From: Strigops habroptila
Lineage: Eukaryota; Chordata; Aves; Psittaciformes; Psittacidae
Direction: 5' to 3'
NCBI RefSeq assembly: GCF_004027225.2
Contig: NC_044277.2
Span: 87,990,283-88,054,282 of the forward strand
Length of the DNA stretch: 64,000 nt
Shown here: positions 26,701 to 41,100 of the stretch, one piece after another
Numbering within the stretch: the stretch's first letter is position 1
Layout of the letters: each line of letters begins with the position of its first letter
Program-made: the position numbers and the translations under genes
Notes under the pieces: generated by a model
Seen by the model: only the letters and a program-made list of their open reading frames with translations
The model's database searches: none
What the model was told of the DNA's origin: nothing

Positions 26701-28499
26701 CAAAATTGGATTATATGAACAGTTTGGCAACCTACATACTACATTTGAATTCTAGTCAGAAACTTTGGGAGTGACTTCTCATCTAGTTATATAAACCAGA
26801 TGCCAAACGAACTATATTTACTATGACTTTCTGCATGTATGGTAGCTTTCACATAATTTGGTTTCCTGAAGTTCAATAAAGTTGAGCAAGAGTCTACAGA
26901 TGGCAAAGCTGAGACTGAAAAATTCTCAAAACAATGCTCAAATGCTAATTGCCAAGTTCCACCAAGCTAATGAACAGACAGAAACATTCCATAATTACTC
27001 TCTTTCCATTGGTTCAAAACCTGTCCTTCTTTTAGCTTGATAGGTAACTTAACCTCCTTGGAAAGAGCAACTTCATTTAGTGAAAAGAATGCAAGAGAAT
27101 ATGAAAGTTGATAAGTATTATGGGGAAAGCAATCCCCTTGACTTGGTCAAATGCACTCTTGCATTGTCACCCTTTTTCTTACGATAAAAATTTCACTGCA
27201 AAATGAAAATGGACAGCCATGGCAGGCCATCCTTCTCTTTCAAGATGTATTTGTTGGTCACACTCACACCTCTCTACCTAATCCAGGACAGAATCAACCC
27301 TACAGCAGCCGGGAATTTAAAAAATAAAATTGTTACATGCAATACATTCTCCTAATTTGGCAATACTGGGTGTACATGGGGTAAAAGGCTTTGCTGACAC
27401 ACCACAGTAGTTCAAGTGCTGGAAACAGTCCAGTTATGTTAGTGCAGCTCTCCACTCATTTGTCCCATTGTGCTAAAGAGGCTATGCTATTCCATGTTCT
27501 ATTTTATAACATATTTAATACGGCATATACTAGCTACCAAGTCAATAAGCAAAATTTAAGGCACATTTTGTCTGTGTGCTCCTTGGAACAGCAATTCTTC
27601 TTAAGCATCTGAAACACACTTTTGCACATTTAGAATACTTTCATAAGCCAGCGTTTTTGGCAGAAGGCAAGCCTGTGAGATATTTCAATTCTCTGTACAT
27701 TCTTCCTGACTACATAATTCTATTATCCAATTTACTTTTGTCTAAGTTGAAAGAACACACACTGAGATGCATCTAAGAGACACAACAACAAAAAAGTCAT
27801 GACAACATGAGAACAATGAACTGTAAGGTGATCAGTATTTTTAAAGTGCTATTGTTAAATATATAAAATCAAAGAGATGGCAAGCGATTCAAAAGCAAGC
27901 TGAATATGAAAGTAAGAGAGATAAATGGACTTAGTCTTAAATTAATTTCTTAAATTCATGATGAAAAAGACAGACTGGTATTACACTGTCTCCTCCTGTC
28001 ATTAAATAAAGAAAATTGTAATCTGTACCCTAATCCTCTTAAGTTCATCACAGGACCACACAAAGACTGACACAATATGTATTCCAAATACCTTAGCAGA
28101 TGTTGTTATTCTTTACTCCAATATTGCAAATGAAGAGTTTCGATTTGACGATATTAATTTAAAGGACTTCCATGTCTCTCTACACCATTATGATATGTAG
28201 GGCCAAGGCCACTAAAAATTTTGTATTTCACCACAGAATAAGGAAATAACAGCTTTTTACACCATTGTCTCAATTGCTCCTTTTTCATTCTGTGTTCTCA
28301 CCCTGTTCAGGCCTAAAAGCCCATACAGCACTTGTAAAAGCATGGGTGTTGACTGCACGACCTCAATCCCATTTTTGTTACTTGCAAGCAGTAATAAAAA
28401 AGAGTAACACTGTAATATTCCCATAAAAAAAATCAATTATTACAATAAATACCAAGTTCTGAGGTGATCTAATCAGTAACTTAAAAAAACCCCACCATT
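23791..28499. other. Intergenic DNA downstream of SLC35B3
   Basis: No exon, repeat family or RNA gene recognised. The sequence is AT-rich with scattered short open frames. Part of it could be an extended 3' UTR of SLC35B3 if the signal at 28500 is bypassed. Confidence 0.5.
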
Positions 28500-28994
28500 T
28501 TTATTTAAAATGAAAAAGAGTGACAACATACCATATTGTAAACCTTCCACCTTTAAAATCACAATTTGGTCAACCGGTTGCTGATTAAGGTTCCATTAAA
28601 TGTTAATACAGTATTACACTTAAATTACCCCACATAGACAATTAACGAAGAACGACTAATCTCAGATCAGCCACATGGCAAATATTATTAAAATGCCCAA
28701 ATTACTCTTCTCATGTGTCCCGCTTGGAGTGCAGCTTCTCAGCCGATGCCAGGAGCTGCTGTCCTTCATTGCCTGATAGTGCCATCTGACAATGGCCTAC
28801 AACACTTTTAACGATGAATTCAAGTGCTCTGAAGAAAGGGCTCACAAAATATGTGCATTTCTAGCAATCTGCAAGCAGACAATATGCCTTCAGTTCCTTT
28901 GGTTTTAATAATGTTCCCTTTGGAAAGTGAATCAGTTGAAGACTGTTCCAATAAAATAATAGTAAGTAGTAGTCTATAAGGCCTAAACCACTGT
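28500..28994 (-). terminator. Likely SLC35B3 3' UTR with candidate polyadenylation signal
   Basis: The first AATAAA on the minus strand after the stop codon is at 28505-28500 (TTTATT on the plus strand), about 490 bases downstream, in an A/T-rich context. This is a plausible end of the transcript. The intervening sequence shows no further open frame or repeat. The exact cleavage site is not visible, and a longer 3' UTR is possible. Confidence 0.45.
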
Positions 28995-29145
28995 CTATAC
29001 AGTTTGTGACAACGTCCTTGTTTTTCTTTCTTCCACATTTTTTTTCCAGAGACCATGCAGTAAAGGCAGTTTGATTTTATCCATATTCTTACTGTAAACA
29101 TTCAGAAATATACCAAGGACAACCAGTAAGCCTGACCACACGTAC
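28995..29145 (-). CDS. SLC35B3: SLC35B3 last coding exon, residues 320-369 and stop
   Basis: The acceptor is CCGTGTAG before 29145 and the stop is TAG at 28997-28995. It encodes YVWSGLLVVLGIFLNVYSKN, the last membrane helix, then a basic cytosolic tail ending RKTRTLSQTV. The terminal pattern RTLxQTV agrees with the remembered human C-terminus, while residues 345-357 are diverged. No dilysine retrieval signal is seen, which fits a Golgi-resident protein. Confidence 0.95.
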
Positions 29146-32100
29146 CTACACGGAAGGGGGAGAAAGGGAAAAAAGTCACCATTAGTACATTAGTACTCTA
29201 TCTGTAGTGATTATATACCAATATTTGTGGATGAAATAAAAATAAAGCCCCCACATTAAGGAGAGAAGAGTTTAAGAAGAAAACCAACCACAAATTAGTG
29301 GACTGTGAGAAAGACTTGCTTACATCTTTATTATTACTATCCTTTCACCCTTCCTTTTCCTGTTCTGGCTGGAGAGCTTATTAAGGTGCATTTATAGTTA
29401 AATAATAACTAAACAGTAACTGCTTTTTCTGACATGAATAAAGGAGTCCTGAGGGGTTTTAGTATGTTTTTTCTTCTTATGGTTATGAGAGCTATAATCT
29501 TTGTAACTGGTCCAATATGTGTTCTCACTCAGTGCCTTACAGCCATACTTCCCAATGTAAGCACAATTTTTGTTTCAGCTCTCCATTATTTTAAGCTCCA
29601 AAATTGTTAACTGGAGTAAACTGCATTTGAGCATTTGGCTGTAAGCTTTGTTCTCAAATCTCAAAAAAAATTATGCATAGCAATAGAATTGAATACTATT
29701 TTGCTTCAAACCGGAAGCAATTAGGACCAACGTATCAACTTAGCTGCATTTTTCAATGTAAGCTCTTCCTTGAAATTAAAAAAAGGGAAGAAACCCAGGC
29801 TCAAAAATCTTGCAATTTAATATATCAAGAAAACAGGAACTTGCAGTTGTTTAAAAAGGCTAGTTAAGAACTCACACCTGAGCTTGTAAAAGGAGAAACA
29901 ATACCATGATGGAGAAAATGCCTTCCTTTAGCCAAATCTTCCTCCACAGAGAAAGTACCCAATTTATTAATTATCATAAGCACTAGATAAACAAAAAAAA
30001 AACCCCACAAAACAAAAAACCCCAAAGCAAAAATGCCAACACATGTACTAGTTTTCTTCCAGACATTTTGAAAAATGGAAACTACTTTTTCTCTAGCATG
30101 ATTAGCACCAACAAGCCGGTCAATATTTACAACAGATTGCCAACATTTGTAGAAGACAAGAAATGAAAAGCATTAAGCCTGATTATGATTAATTACTGTT
30201 GTTATATTTCCATGATCAAGAACATGATTTTTTTATAAAACACATAAAACCCCATTCAAAACTATAAATACTTACTGAAGTGTGAATGGCTTTGCAAAGA
30301 ACAAGAAAGAAAGCACAATGGTCATTGCTTTTCTTCCTGTTGTTACTGCAGAGAAAAACAAATATTTACTTCTTTAAGCATTCAGTTACAGCAGAAGAAC
30401 ATAATACAGGCTTCAATATTAGTAGATAACCTCATTACATAATTAAGTGTCTTGCTAAAACAATGATCACCCTTGGTGCAAACACAGACTGCAGATGCGC
30501 TAGTCCAGTACAAAATTGTGCTAGAACCATATGCTGTTTGAAACAAGTACGCTGCATCAGTAGTACCAGCTCTAGTCACAGTATCTGCAGCAGAGAAATT
30601 TCCAGGAGAAGAACTGCTATCTAATAACTTCACGCTAATCAATTCAAAATACCTGAAAGCAACAAACAACCCTTTCAAGTAACTAATGGTATAAATTAAT
30701 CTGTTAAAGAAGAAAAAACTGGTATCGTTATTTGGATACGCCAAATCTCTTGCCATTTCCACCTCATGCTATTACAGCTTAGTGGTGTTTGGAGCTTTAT
30801 TTTTAAGTGGAATGGGGTTATCATCTTGGCATTCTTTTGAAGTTACTGAAAATTTACCTAACAGTGCAGAGAAATACAATTTTGGTTAGAAACCCAAGAA
30901 ACCCAACAATGTCTGACTTCAGAGGTTGCATTGGGAAGTTTTCATCAAAACCTTTAAGAGACCTTCTTCCACATGGGATCTTATCACTCACTAGAAAGAA
31001 TTAAGGAAGTAAGGAGAGTTGAGAACGCAATTCTGTTACCAAAAATGGAAGTAAACTATCTGTTTGGGATACTCTCAAATTAACTGTAGCTCCAACAATG
31101 ATTTGAACAATTTCAATGCTATCTGCTATGAACAATACAGCACGGATAGCCAATTATGTACTGGGAAACCTATAGACTTCATCACTGAAACAAAAATCAA
31201 TAAATGAGTAAAAGTTATAGAAAATGTTTAAAAAAACGTGACAGTGCAGCCAGGCGTACAAGCCCAGCTACGGAGGTTAAGGGCCCGAGAAGGGGTAATT
31301 CTATACGATAGTGCAGGCTTCTCACTTGAAAAAAAAAAACCACCCCAGAACAATTGCCTGCACCTAAATAAAAATACGTCTTTTTATTAACACGAAGTAT
31401 TTTGCTTACCATCAAGTACTTTTTACTATATGATACTGCAAAGCCGTAATTGTACAACTACATCCATATTAGTCGCACATTAGTCTTACTGTAACATACT
31501 GAGACAAAAGGAACCAGTGACTCCTGATGTGATTTCTCGCTGTTTTGGCTAGAAAAGCAAGTTTCATTCTCTCCAACCCTCCTCCACAAACATTTATTTA
31601 AAAACATGTTTTGTAGTAGAAGAAACAGCATTCACCATTGCTTTATCTGCTCCACTCTCAACTTTTTAGTAGCAATTTTCTTTAAATGTAAAGAAATTTA
31701 TGTGCATCAAATAAAATGATTTTCTATTACATAAAAAATTAAAAGGAGAATGAAAAAGAAAATTGAGTTTTAATTAGAAAACAGTTTACAAATGAATAAT
31801 TTAAAAAAATGGTTAAATTACTTCAGTTTTTCTAATTACAATTATTTCTGTTCTTTCAAATCAGTTATTAATTAAAATATTTATGTAACCATTTCCTTCT
31901 AAATTAAGTGCCTTTTCTTCTTTTTCTCAATTAAGTCTGATAATTTCTCATTGTGCTAATAGAAATATAATTTTCATTAAACTCTTTCACCCCACTCCCC
32001 CCAAAGAAGGGGAGGGTGGATGGGGGGTGGGAGGGACAGTAATGAATGTGGTGTTCCTTCCAAGGCACAATAAACATTTTCACATTGCTACAGGCAAGAC

Positions 32101-35100
32101 AGAAAGGGCTCATGTGTTAGGATTATCAAGGTCAGGCATAAGAAAACCTGGGAAGGGCTTGCTATGCCACAGTATTTTTAGACATTTTTAGCACAGTAGG
32201 AATTTTTTAAAAAAGCTACTTTAATACATGAACCAACATTCTAATCTGGGCCAATTTCCAGCCAGAAGATCTACTGAACTTTGTTAAAAACACATGTGAA
32301 ACAGAAGCACTGCAGAACAAATAATTAATGGGAAAGCAGAGCATGCAATCCTCAGGTCAGAAAAAAACCTGTCTGTATTTTCCTCTCCACGACCACAGAT
32401 GAAGTAGAGCATCACTTGACAGAAACCAGCTTTTAGGGGTAGAGGGAAAAGAGGAAAGTAGCTCCATGGCATCTTGCTACAACTTCCCCTGCAGGCCTTT
32501 GTAACTAATGTTTGTAGTTTTAAGGAAAGGTAACCTGAGGAAGGAATGAGCCCAGTGTAACCATTCTTGATAGGCTACTGTAGCAACTACAGAAATGATT
32601 GAAGACGCTAGATCACCGATTTTTGAAAAATACACTCAAATTACATTTTAAGTTTGGAAGCAATAATTTTCTACAGACAAACAATTTCATATTCTGCTAT
32701 AGTTGTATATAGTGAGAGTAATAATTTTAGGGACAGCCTGAAAACATGATGATGAAAAACATGTCAGACTTTTCTTTTAGTGTTGTTAGATACATAAAAA
32801 ATGTTAATAGTGCAATCAACTGCTGTTAAAATGAACAGCAGGGTCATTTCTCCTTATTCCAACAGTTGGGGATATTCTGATGTATAGACACTTCAGTCAC
32901 TTGACTATACTATACATTTCCATTGCAATTTCTCTTTTTAGAACAGTGTTGTTTCTTCACTAAAACATAGCACAGACTACATGTACAAGATTACTTAACA
33001 GGCTCTTCAAGATCGAAACTGTGGCACAGAAAGAACCAGGAAGCTCTCAAACATGTATACTAGTAAAGATCAATGCTACACAAGTCACAATCAGTCAACA
33101 TAAAGAACAGAAAAAAATCCAGAATAATAACAATTCTCAAAAGGTGTTCCTAAATAATAAGAGTTACTTTATGTTTTTATACCAAAAGCAGTAAAGCTAT
33201 AATTTTTTCATACCTGTTACAGCCAGAAGGGCACCAAAGATTTTAATCAAAGCTAGAACAAAGGATATGCCAAAATACCCAGTCAGGGAGAAAAGGAATG
33301 CATAACCGTAAGTCTGAACTGGATGCTGCAACAACAAAGAAAAAAGCCTGTTAGGAAAATGTAAAACAAACCCTGAGGTATTGCAAAATGACATAAAACT
33401 ACAAAATCTAATCAATTGCTTGAGCAATAATAAGCTGTTCAACAATGCATTCATGCAAAGATCCTTATTTAATTTTAGTTAAATAATGGAAAAATAATAA
33501 TGAAATTATAAGCTGGTAAGTCTGGTCCTGTGACTGTTTTGTTTTTTAAAACATTACCCTATCTTACACATCAAAGACTGTAACAACTTGCTTAATGTAT
33601 GAATTATACAAGTTAACCAGTTTACATGATGAAAAGACTTTAGATAAGTGGTGAGATTTTCTAAACCATACAGAGCAATGTTTTCCAATGAGGTTCTTCA
33701 TATAAAAAAGGAAATCTTTACACCTACCTTTGAGCAAAATGTTACTGCAGGGCTTAATCCACTAGTGCATATTAATCCAAATAAAATATACACAAAACCT
33801 ATTGAATAGGAATACAAAACCTAGAATAGTTTAAGAGAAAATAATTACCAGGTGATACTACACAAAAGGACAAAGTAAATTCTTTCAAATGCTTAGCCCT
33901 ATTAATATGTTCAACTTCTCAGAGTTGAATTTGCAGTGTTTGATGATATTTTTACTAGAATTTCTATAATAGCTGATTTACAGTGGAAAGAGAATAATAA
34001 GTGCTAGAGATATTCTTCCTACCCACAACTACATGAAGAAAAAAAAAAAGGTTTTGTAGCCCAGTCAGTTAATAATATCCTGAGGTCAAAGCTGACTGTG
34101 GTAAATCCTTCAAATTCAGGATTTCACAGCATAAATAAAACTTCACACAACTATGTAATTTAATAGTTCAAATAGTATCTTAATCAGTAGTTTGTTTTCT
34201 GCTACTTACCCTACACAGTAAAGATCCATGTTACATCAAATGTGTAAAGGATAGTACAACCACCACAACTGCCAGAAGTGTCACATAAGTTTCATCTGTG
34301 TCACTTCAGTTCATGTAAATGATGCACTCGTGTTATGGTTATAGGATACAAGGTTTTCAAATATAGCCAGCTCTGACCTAGTTCAGTACTTAGAACAGCC
34401 TATACACAACAAGCAGGTAAATTTAATTTTGCCTGTACCCTTATTTAATTCACAGCTCCATACAGCAACAGAAGAATCTTTATCCTATCCTTTCCCATGG
34501 AAAAGCAACAATAGAAGCTGAAACTGCCCATCCGTGCAGCGGGAGGCATTCAGCTGTTGGTAAAACAGTTAGAGGCTTTTTCTTGTGAAAAAGGGATACA
34601 ATGAACAGAACTATTCTACACAAGGCAAAATCAGGTACAATCTTCCAGAGCAGTGGTTTCTCTTTTCATAATTGCTTAATCCAGGGCAAGTTCCAAATCC
34701 AGCAATAAAACAGAGGTCTTGTGGATGACACATTCCTTTACTATTCTATTTCCAGATAACTGTCCATTAAACGTGACTCTGATGGAGAAGACCTCTTAAA
34801 TTTTTACCCACAGAATCAAGCCTAGAAAAATGATTTCTGAAATTCTGCTTGTATTCCTGCACTGAATTCTCCAAACAAAATCCTGGAGTGTAATCTCTAG
34901 GCCTCAAACATAAAAAAAACCTTTTTATCATTAATCACTACAACGATTCTCTACAAAAAGTATGAGCATACAATATGAAGACCAAAATTTGCCAGACTAT
35001 CACAGAATAAGAAGTAAAGTTCTGGAGGTAACAGGAGCTTTGTAGGCAAGGCAGTTAACTATCAGATGACTGCCGGCAAGGTACAAAGTGGGCAAGAAAA

Positions 35101-38100
35101 CATTGGATTTTGTTTTGGATTTCAGAGATTACAGCTACAGAAGTCTGCACTAGGTCAGGTGAGGTCCATGTAGCTAAAATCTGCCTCCAGCAGCAGTCAA
35201 CAGTGAATACTAGGAAAAAGTACAAAAATAAAAACAAGAATACAGTGACAATTTTCTGGTATATCCTTCCACTTTCCAGAAACTTTCAGCTCAAACTTCT
35301 TGAGCCAACCTAGATCCCTTTCAGCCTTAAAGGAAGCTTTCTTCTAACTGATTTTTTATTCCATTTATGAAGCTATCCTCACAAATGAGAAACTAGATTT
35401 CCTAGTTAAATGTAAAATACATGCCAAATATGCAAATTAAATTTCAGTAATTTTTTACTTTGGCATATTCAAATAATGCCTGTTATAATAAAGGATTTTC
35501 TTGTATTGACTTGACTTCAGAGAAAAAGATGCCAAGTTCAAACATGTTTTGTCTAAAAAAAAGCAGACCACACGAACAGATAATCCACATTCCAAATAAG
35601 TATATAAAAAATAATGAGCAAGACATTTTTTAAAGGATTTCACTGAATCAGGAACACACATGTTCACCTATCCTGAAATTCAGTTTTACAGATTTCAAAA
35701 ACTTCAAAAAAGGCTGCCTCTCAAATGCTAGCACACTACAAGCAGAAGTCTAGCAAGTAAGAAAAGCAATGTGTTCCATGTAACACATGCACATCTAAAC
35801 CAGAAAAACAGTATATGTTTTTCAGAGATGCACATGATCATACAGAAAACACTGTCGATTTCAGGCCTGCAGGGTAGACATAGAAATTGTTGACAGAAAT
35901 GAGTGTTCCTGTAGCTGCAATATACATACATTTGAATTTGCACATAGAAAGCAGCACCCTTGAAAGGTTAAAAACCAAACCAAATACCAGCAAAAGCCCC
36001 CAAACAAACAAACAGAAAATTTCAAGAACAGTACACTAAGAGCTCTTCTTTACATATGCAAGAGAAAAGAAGATTAAGTTTCATGTTTTGTCATTGTATG
36101 CCTTGTCTATGATACATTCTTTTAAAATTGCAAATCTTGTACTTACCATTTCTGAATTAGAACCATTGTGCAACTTCATAGCTTTTTCCTGTACATTTCC
36201 TATAACTGCATCTGCACAGAGGGCAAGCGATATTAGGACCACGCCTAATATAAGAAAGAAAGAAAGAAACAAAAACCTGCTCAGAATATTTATCAGCATA
36301 GTGACAAAAAACACTCCATACTTATCCGGGGAGGGGGGGAAGAAATAAATCTCAGGAATAGGAAAATCATAACAACCACCTTCTATAGTGTATTCTAAAT
36401 GTCAGCAAAACAATTTAATGATACCAGGATAAAGGAGTGTTCACCTCCACTTTCTCCACCAGTGAACTCCTTAGCACTGTGTGTCTCAAAGCTTGACAGG
36501 AACATTTGGACATTGCTATACAGAAGCCAGCTGTAGCTTTTGTAGTAACAAGAGTGAAAAAAAGTCAACTGCATTTATTTAGGTATTTTTAATGAAGATG
36601 AATAACCAGAGAACATACTCTTTTGGGTAGTTAATCCTATTTTTTCCTGACAAAGGCAAATAGAAATGTTAGACAAAATAGTAAAACAAATGCAAGAGGA
36701 TTCAGAGTGGAAATCTCCCATTTCTGAAATATTATATTTTTAAAACTGCTGTTCAGGTACAAAACCCATGGTTTTAGGTTACCATATTTGTTCACAACCA
36801 AGTCACTACACAGTCAATAACGTAATCAGCTTTCCAATAACAAAAATTAATAACTCTATCCATGCAAGTCACAATTCATTTTCCAACCTCCAAACTTCAA
36901 TTCTTTCACAACTGTAGAGACTATTGTATTTAATGGTGCATAAAGGTTGAAATACCACTTTTCCTAAGTATACAATATTACAGAAGATATCAGTCATCAA
37001 AATCATGTTTACGGGTGTGCTCTAGTCTTGAGGAATGAGGAGTGTAAGACTAGAAACAAGTACTGTTATATTTTCTTAATATTACGTTTACTATTGGAGG
37101 TCTCAGAATAGGAGTTCTATTGCACCAAATGGAGTGCCAGTTTCTGGCAGAGAAAAAAGAAAAAAATCCCAGCTCCTAGGATTCTCAGAATTTAAAGATT
37201 TGACATTTTTAAGACCAGTGAAGTTTAAGGTGACATCTTCTTGAGAAACTTCTGTGAGTTTCAAACCAGCGTTTTTTAGTTTGGGAACCGTTTCCTTTCC
37301 CAGGCTAAAGTAATACAACTGAAACAACAGAAAAAGATTCTTCATTATTCAAAGTTATCAGGCATTGGAAAAGGTATGAGTCAATGGAAAGGAAATGATA
37401 ACCTGAATAATACTAGTTATGCTGAAGACATAGATATATTAACTACTTGGATTCAGCTCTGGTCCTAAGGTATAGCTCGGCAATAGCATTGCTGCAGATC
37501 ACTTTCATTAAACTGACTGAGTATATCTCCATCTGTGTTCAATATCATACATTTTCCAGCAGTGCTTAATGAACCAGGCACACCACTGGACGAATGCATA
37601 GGTTCAGTACTGGATTGAGATGAAAAGGTTACCTGGAATCTGAAGTGCAAGTGTGCATGGAAAAGAGAAATGTAGAGACAAGACAGATGTTAATATTACA
37701 TACACACTCAGTTTGGAGTATGAAGAGAAGAATAGCGCTACAGCTGCCAAGCAGCAGCAAAACCATGAAAGAGACCAGTAGCGCTATACAGTATGTAAAG
37801 CATGAGTAAAAATGATTGGAAGAATGGGTCCTAAATTATTTCTGAAAGATTTTAAACCTGGAGCTTTTGCACCAACAGACTTGATTGAAATACTACATTA
37901 CATTGCATTTTACCCTATTAATGTGATGCTTGAAGTCATTAAAATTTTAACACTTCTTATACATTTATAAGCTGCTGGATATTTACCTAAGTTCCTCAAC
38001 AACACATTCTCACACAATTGCCACCACACAAATGTATTAGCAAGTTGCTTGGAGTTTACCTGCCCATTAAGGCCTCTTTAATAATCCACATACATAAGAT

Positions 38101-41100
38101 TAGAAGACACAGTAGATGTAACAAACCAAGTAATATCACCTTAACAACAGAGAAGCTAAGGATGAAACACCCTGCTCTGCAAGACTAAACTGCACCTGCA
38201 CAGTCTAGGGTGGAAGAATTTGCATGCAATCAATATTTTTACTGTGTCTTCACTGGAAATAGTTAATTCCCACTTACACCTGTAATGCCAGAAGAGCAGA
38301 AGTTCCCATAGTACCAATATTTCAAGACTATCTCCTTCTGCACACCCTTCTCTTCTGGTCTCTCTTTTGGAATTCCTGTATCAATTATTCACAGCTATTT
38401 AGGATATCTACCACTACCTCTCCAATTTGATAATGATAGGAGATGCTTTGAGCATTTCGTACCAACTGCATCTTGAAAAGTATACCTCTCCCTTAGTTAC
38501 AAATATATACCTGTTCTGGCAGAAGAGACCTTCTGTTTTCTTAGCTGACCTCTTTCACACGTAAACAAAATCTGTGTAGATACCTTTTTTGGCCCAGCAA
38601 TACTGAGATTAGATTTCAATAGCAAGGAAGGAAAAAAAAACACAAAACCTGCCAAAAAAAACCAAACCAAAAACCACATAAAATTGTTCATCCAGATAGT
38701 ATTATACATCTGCTCATGCTCCATTTTTAGTATTTGCATCAGACAACAAAGATTATGAATTTTGTTTATGTCACAGTAAAGTTTTGCTCTCTCAGAACTG
38801 TGAAATGTAAACAGCTTTGGTCTTAACAAGTTAGTGGAAGTTCTGTGAAATCATGCTAGAATCATACTAGTTTGCGTAGAAGCAGTTCTAATAATTGTGA
38901 ATAAATCACTGGAAGAAACCCATCAATTTACGGGGCAGTAAGTAGGCAGTAACAAAAAACTGAAACTTTAGAAAACAGTAATTCTGAAGCTGAACATTTA
39001 TTTTGCTGTTTATGTTTTTGAAAGTTTTAATATTCTTAAATACTTTGTTATTTCTTTGAAGATACTCTATGAAGACAAAAAATTCTGCCTTTCGGCTTTC
39101 AGTTCTTATTCTGTGATTTACATCAAGAAAAGTGTAATTATTCAAAAGAATATGCCATTTTGCAGAGTGAGCAAAGTTTTTAATAATTCTTAGCACTGGT
39201 TTTACACTTCAGCAGCTGTATTTCTGCAATACCAAAAATTGGTACATTTCTTGAAGGAAGAGGCCATCTATCTTCATAATTCATCCAAGAAATGGAAAAC
39301 CTCCACATTTTCCATTATGAAGTTTCTTCTGGTTAAATTAAGAGGCATGGGAATAAAATGAAACAGGGAAAAGAGAATACAGAAATACAGAAAGAACCTT
39401 CTCAAAAGGTGAGCAGGAGAATTTCGAATCACATTCCTAAGGAGAGATGCAGACTTTTGAATTCTAGTTCTATATTCTATTTTCACAGAAGTAACTTCCT
39501 CCAATGGGTAGTGCTCTAAGCTTCAACATATACAGACTTGTTTGAAGTATTCAAAATGAATTTATAATGAAAGACAACCCTGTTTATTCTTTGAAGATAT
39601 TTAAAGTTTTATCCTGTGTTTTGCAGATCTTTGCGGGAATCAGGACTTGACTACATTTGCCGCACTGTGTCTTGTTCCATTCAGTTGAAGAAATAACTTT
39701 CTAAATCTTTTCAGAATTAAGTCATAACACATTTAAAACAATTCAAATTTTACAGAAGGAATATATTAACGTGAATGCACTTACAGGCTGTAATCAAACA
39801 TAGCTGTAATGGTAACATGTATCTATACATCAGAAACACTAGAATATAATTATGTGCTTATCAAGGTCATACTATACTCAAAATATTTATATTTTTAAAG
39901 TAGCTACCCAGTTACCCACACATAAACACATTAAATGCACAGCAGGTTATATAATTCACTTTTTTTTTTTTGTAAATTCTTCCACTACAAGTAGCACTAA
40001 AATTACAGTAAAAGGCAGGAGAATTAATTTGTGAGGAAGGCAAAAGGTGTATACAGCCTAGGTAACGTCACAAATTGATTGTAACTAACACTAGATGAAA
40101 TAATATTTTGTGAGAACCAAAAGTTATTTCCTGAAAACCAAGAATTTATTATGTTTATGAACAAAACTTCTGAATCAGTGCCTCCATTACTAAGAAATAA
40201 AGCTCTACACTAAACGCCTATCATAACAGTTGTTGTAACTCATCTCAGAATTTCAAAAGGAGAATACACCAAATGTATTCTGTTATTTGAATATTTGGTT
40301 ATTAATCCAAATATTGACCAAGTAAATTACATGGATTTAATGAATAACCAGATCTCCCTTGCCATTCAAGACGGAAATTGAACTAAGTTTTTAAACCCAA
40401 GCAGGTTAAAATCTTTTCTTTGCTTCTGATTTTACACATTATAGAAAAGTTAGAACGTGGGCACTCCAACTAAGGCCTACAGCAAATCTGAGTGAGAAAG
40501 TTGACGTTTTAAAATGGTTAACTGAATTTTATCATAGCAATTTAACATATCTACTGGGAACTAAGTACTTCCCAGAGAACAAGCATGAGGCATTTCAACC
40601 TAAAAGGTGGAATTTCCAGAAGTTTTAAGAACCAAAAAAATAACACTTAGAATAAAGGTCTCTTCTGCCACTGATACTGTTCTGCTAGTGCAGAGCTGCA
40701 ATGAAACCTGCATTTTCCATACGATACCTGAAGGCACTCCATGAAAAACTCTCAGAACTTCTACAGAAAGCTTATTGTAGGAAAAAAACAAGCATTTTGT
40801 TAATCTTTAAAATATAATACATATTTACCTGTCAAGTTGAAGTTTGGTGCAACTGTGCTGTCAGCTAACGTAAACCATATTAATCCAAGACTCATACATA
40901 GGGCGGCAGACACATCTGCAATGTTATAACGTTTTCCTACAAAAGCAATACAGACAACATGGAAAGACTGTTATCACACTCAGAATTTCATGATTATCCT
41001 GTTCAGCAGACTAGCAGGCAAAGGAAAAAGTGTTCCAATGACATTTTTACTTAAACAGAAGACTTAATGCTCTGCCCTTTCATGACTGGAATTAGTTTCT

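Noticed and set aside
38906-39504. Two minus-strand open frames in the largest SLC35B3 intron
   Set aside because: Translation is Phe/Asn/Lys-rich as expected from AT-rich DNA. There are no exon boundaries, and the SLC35B3 frame is complete without them.
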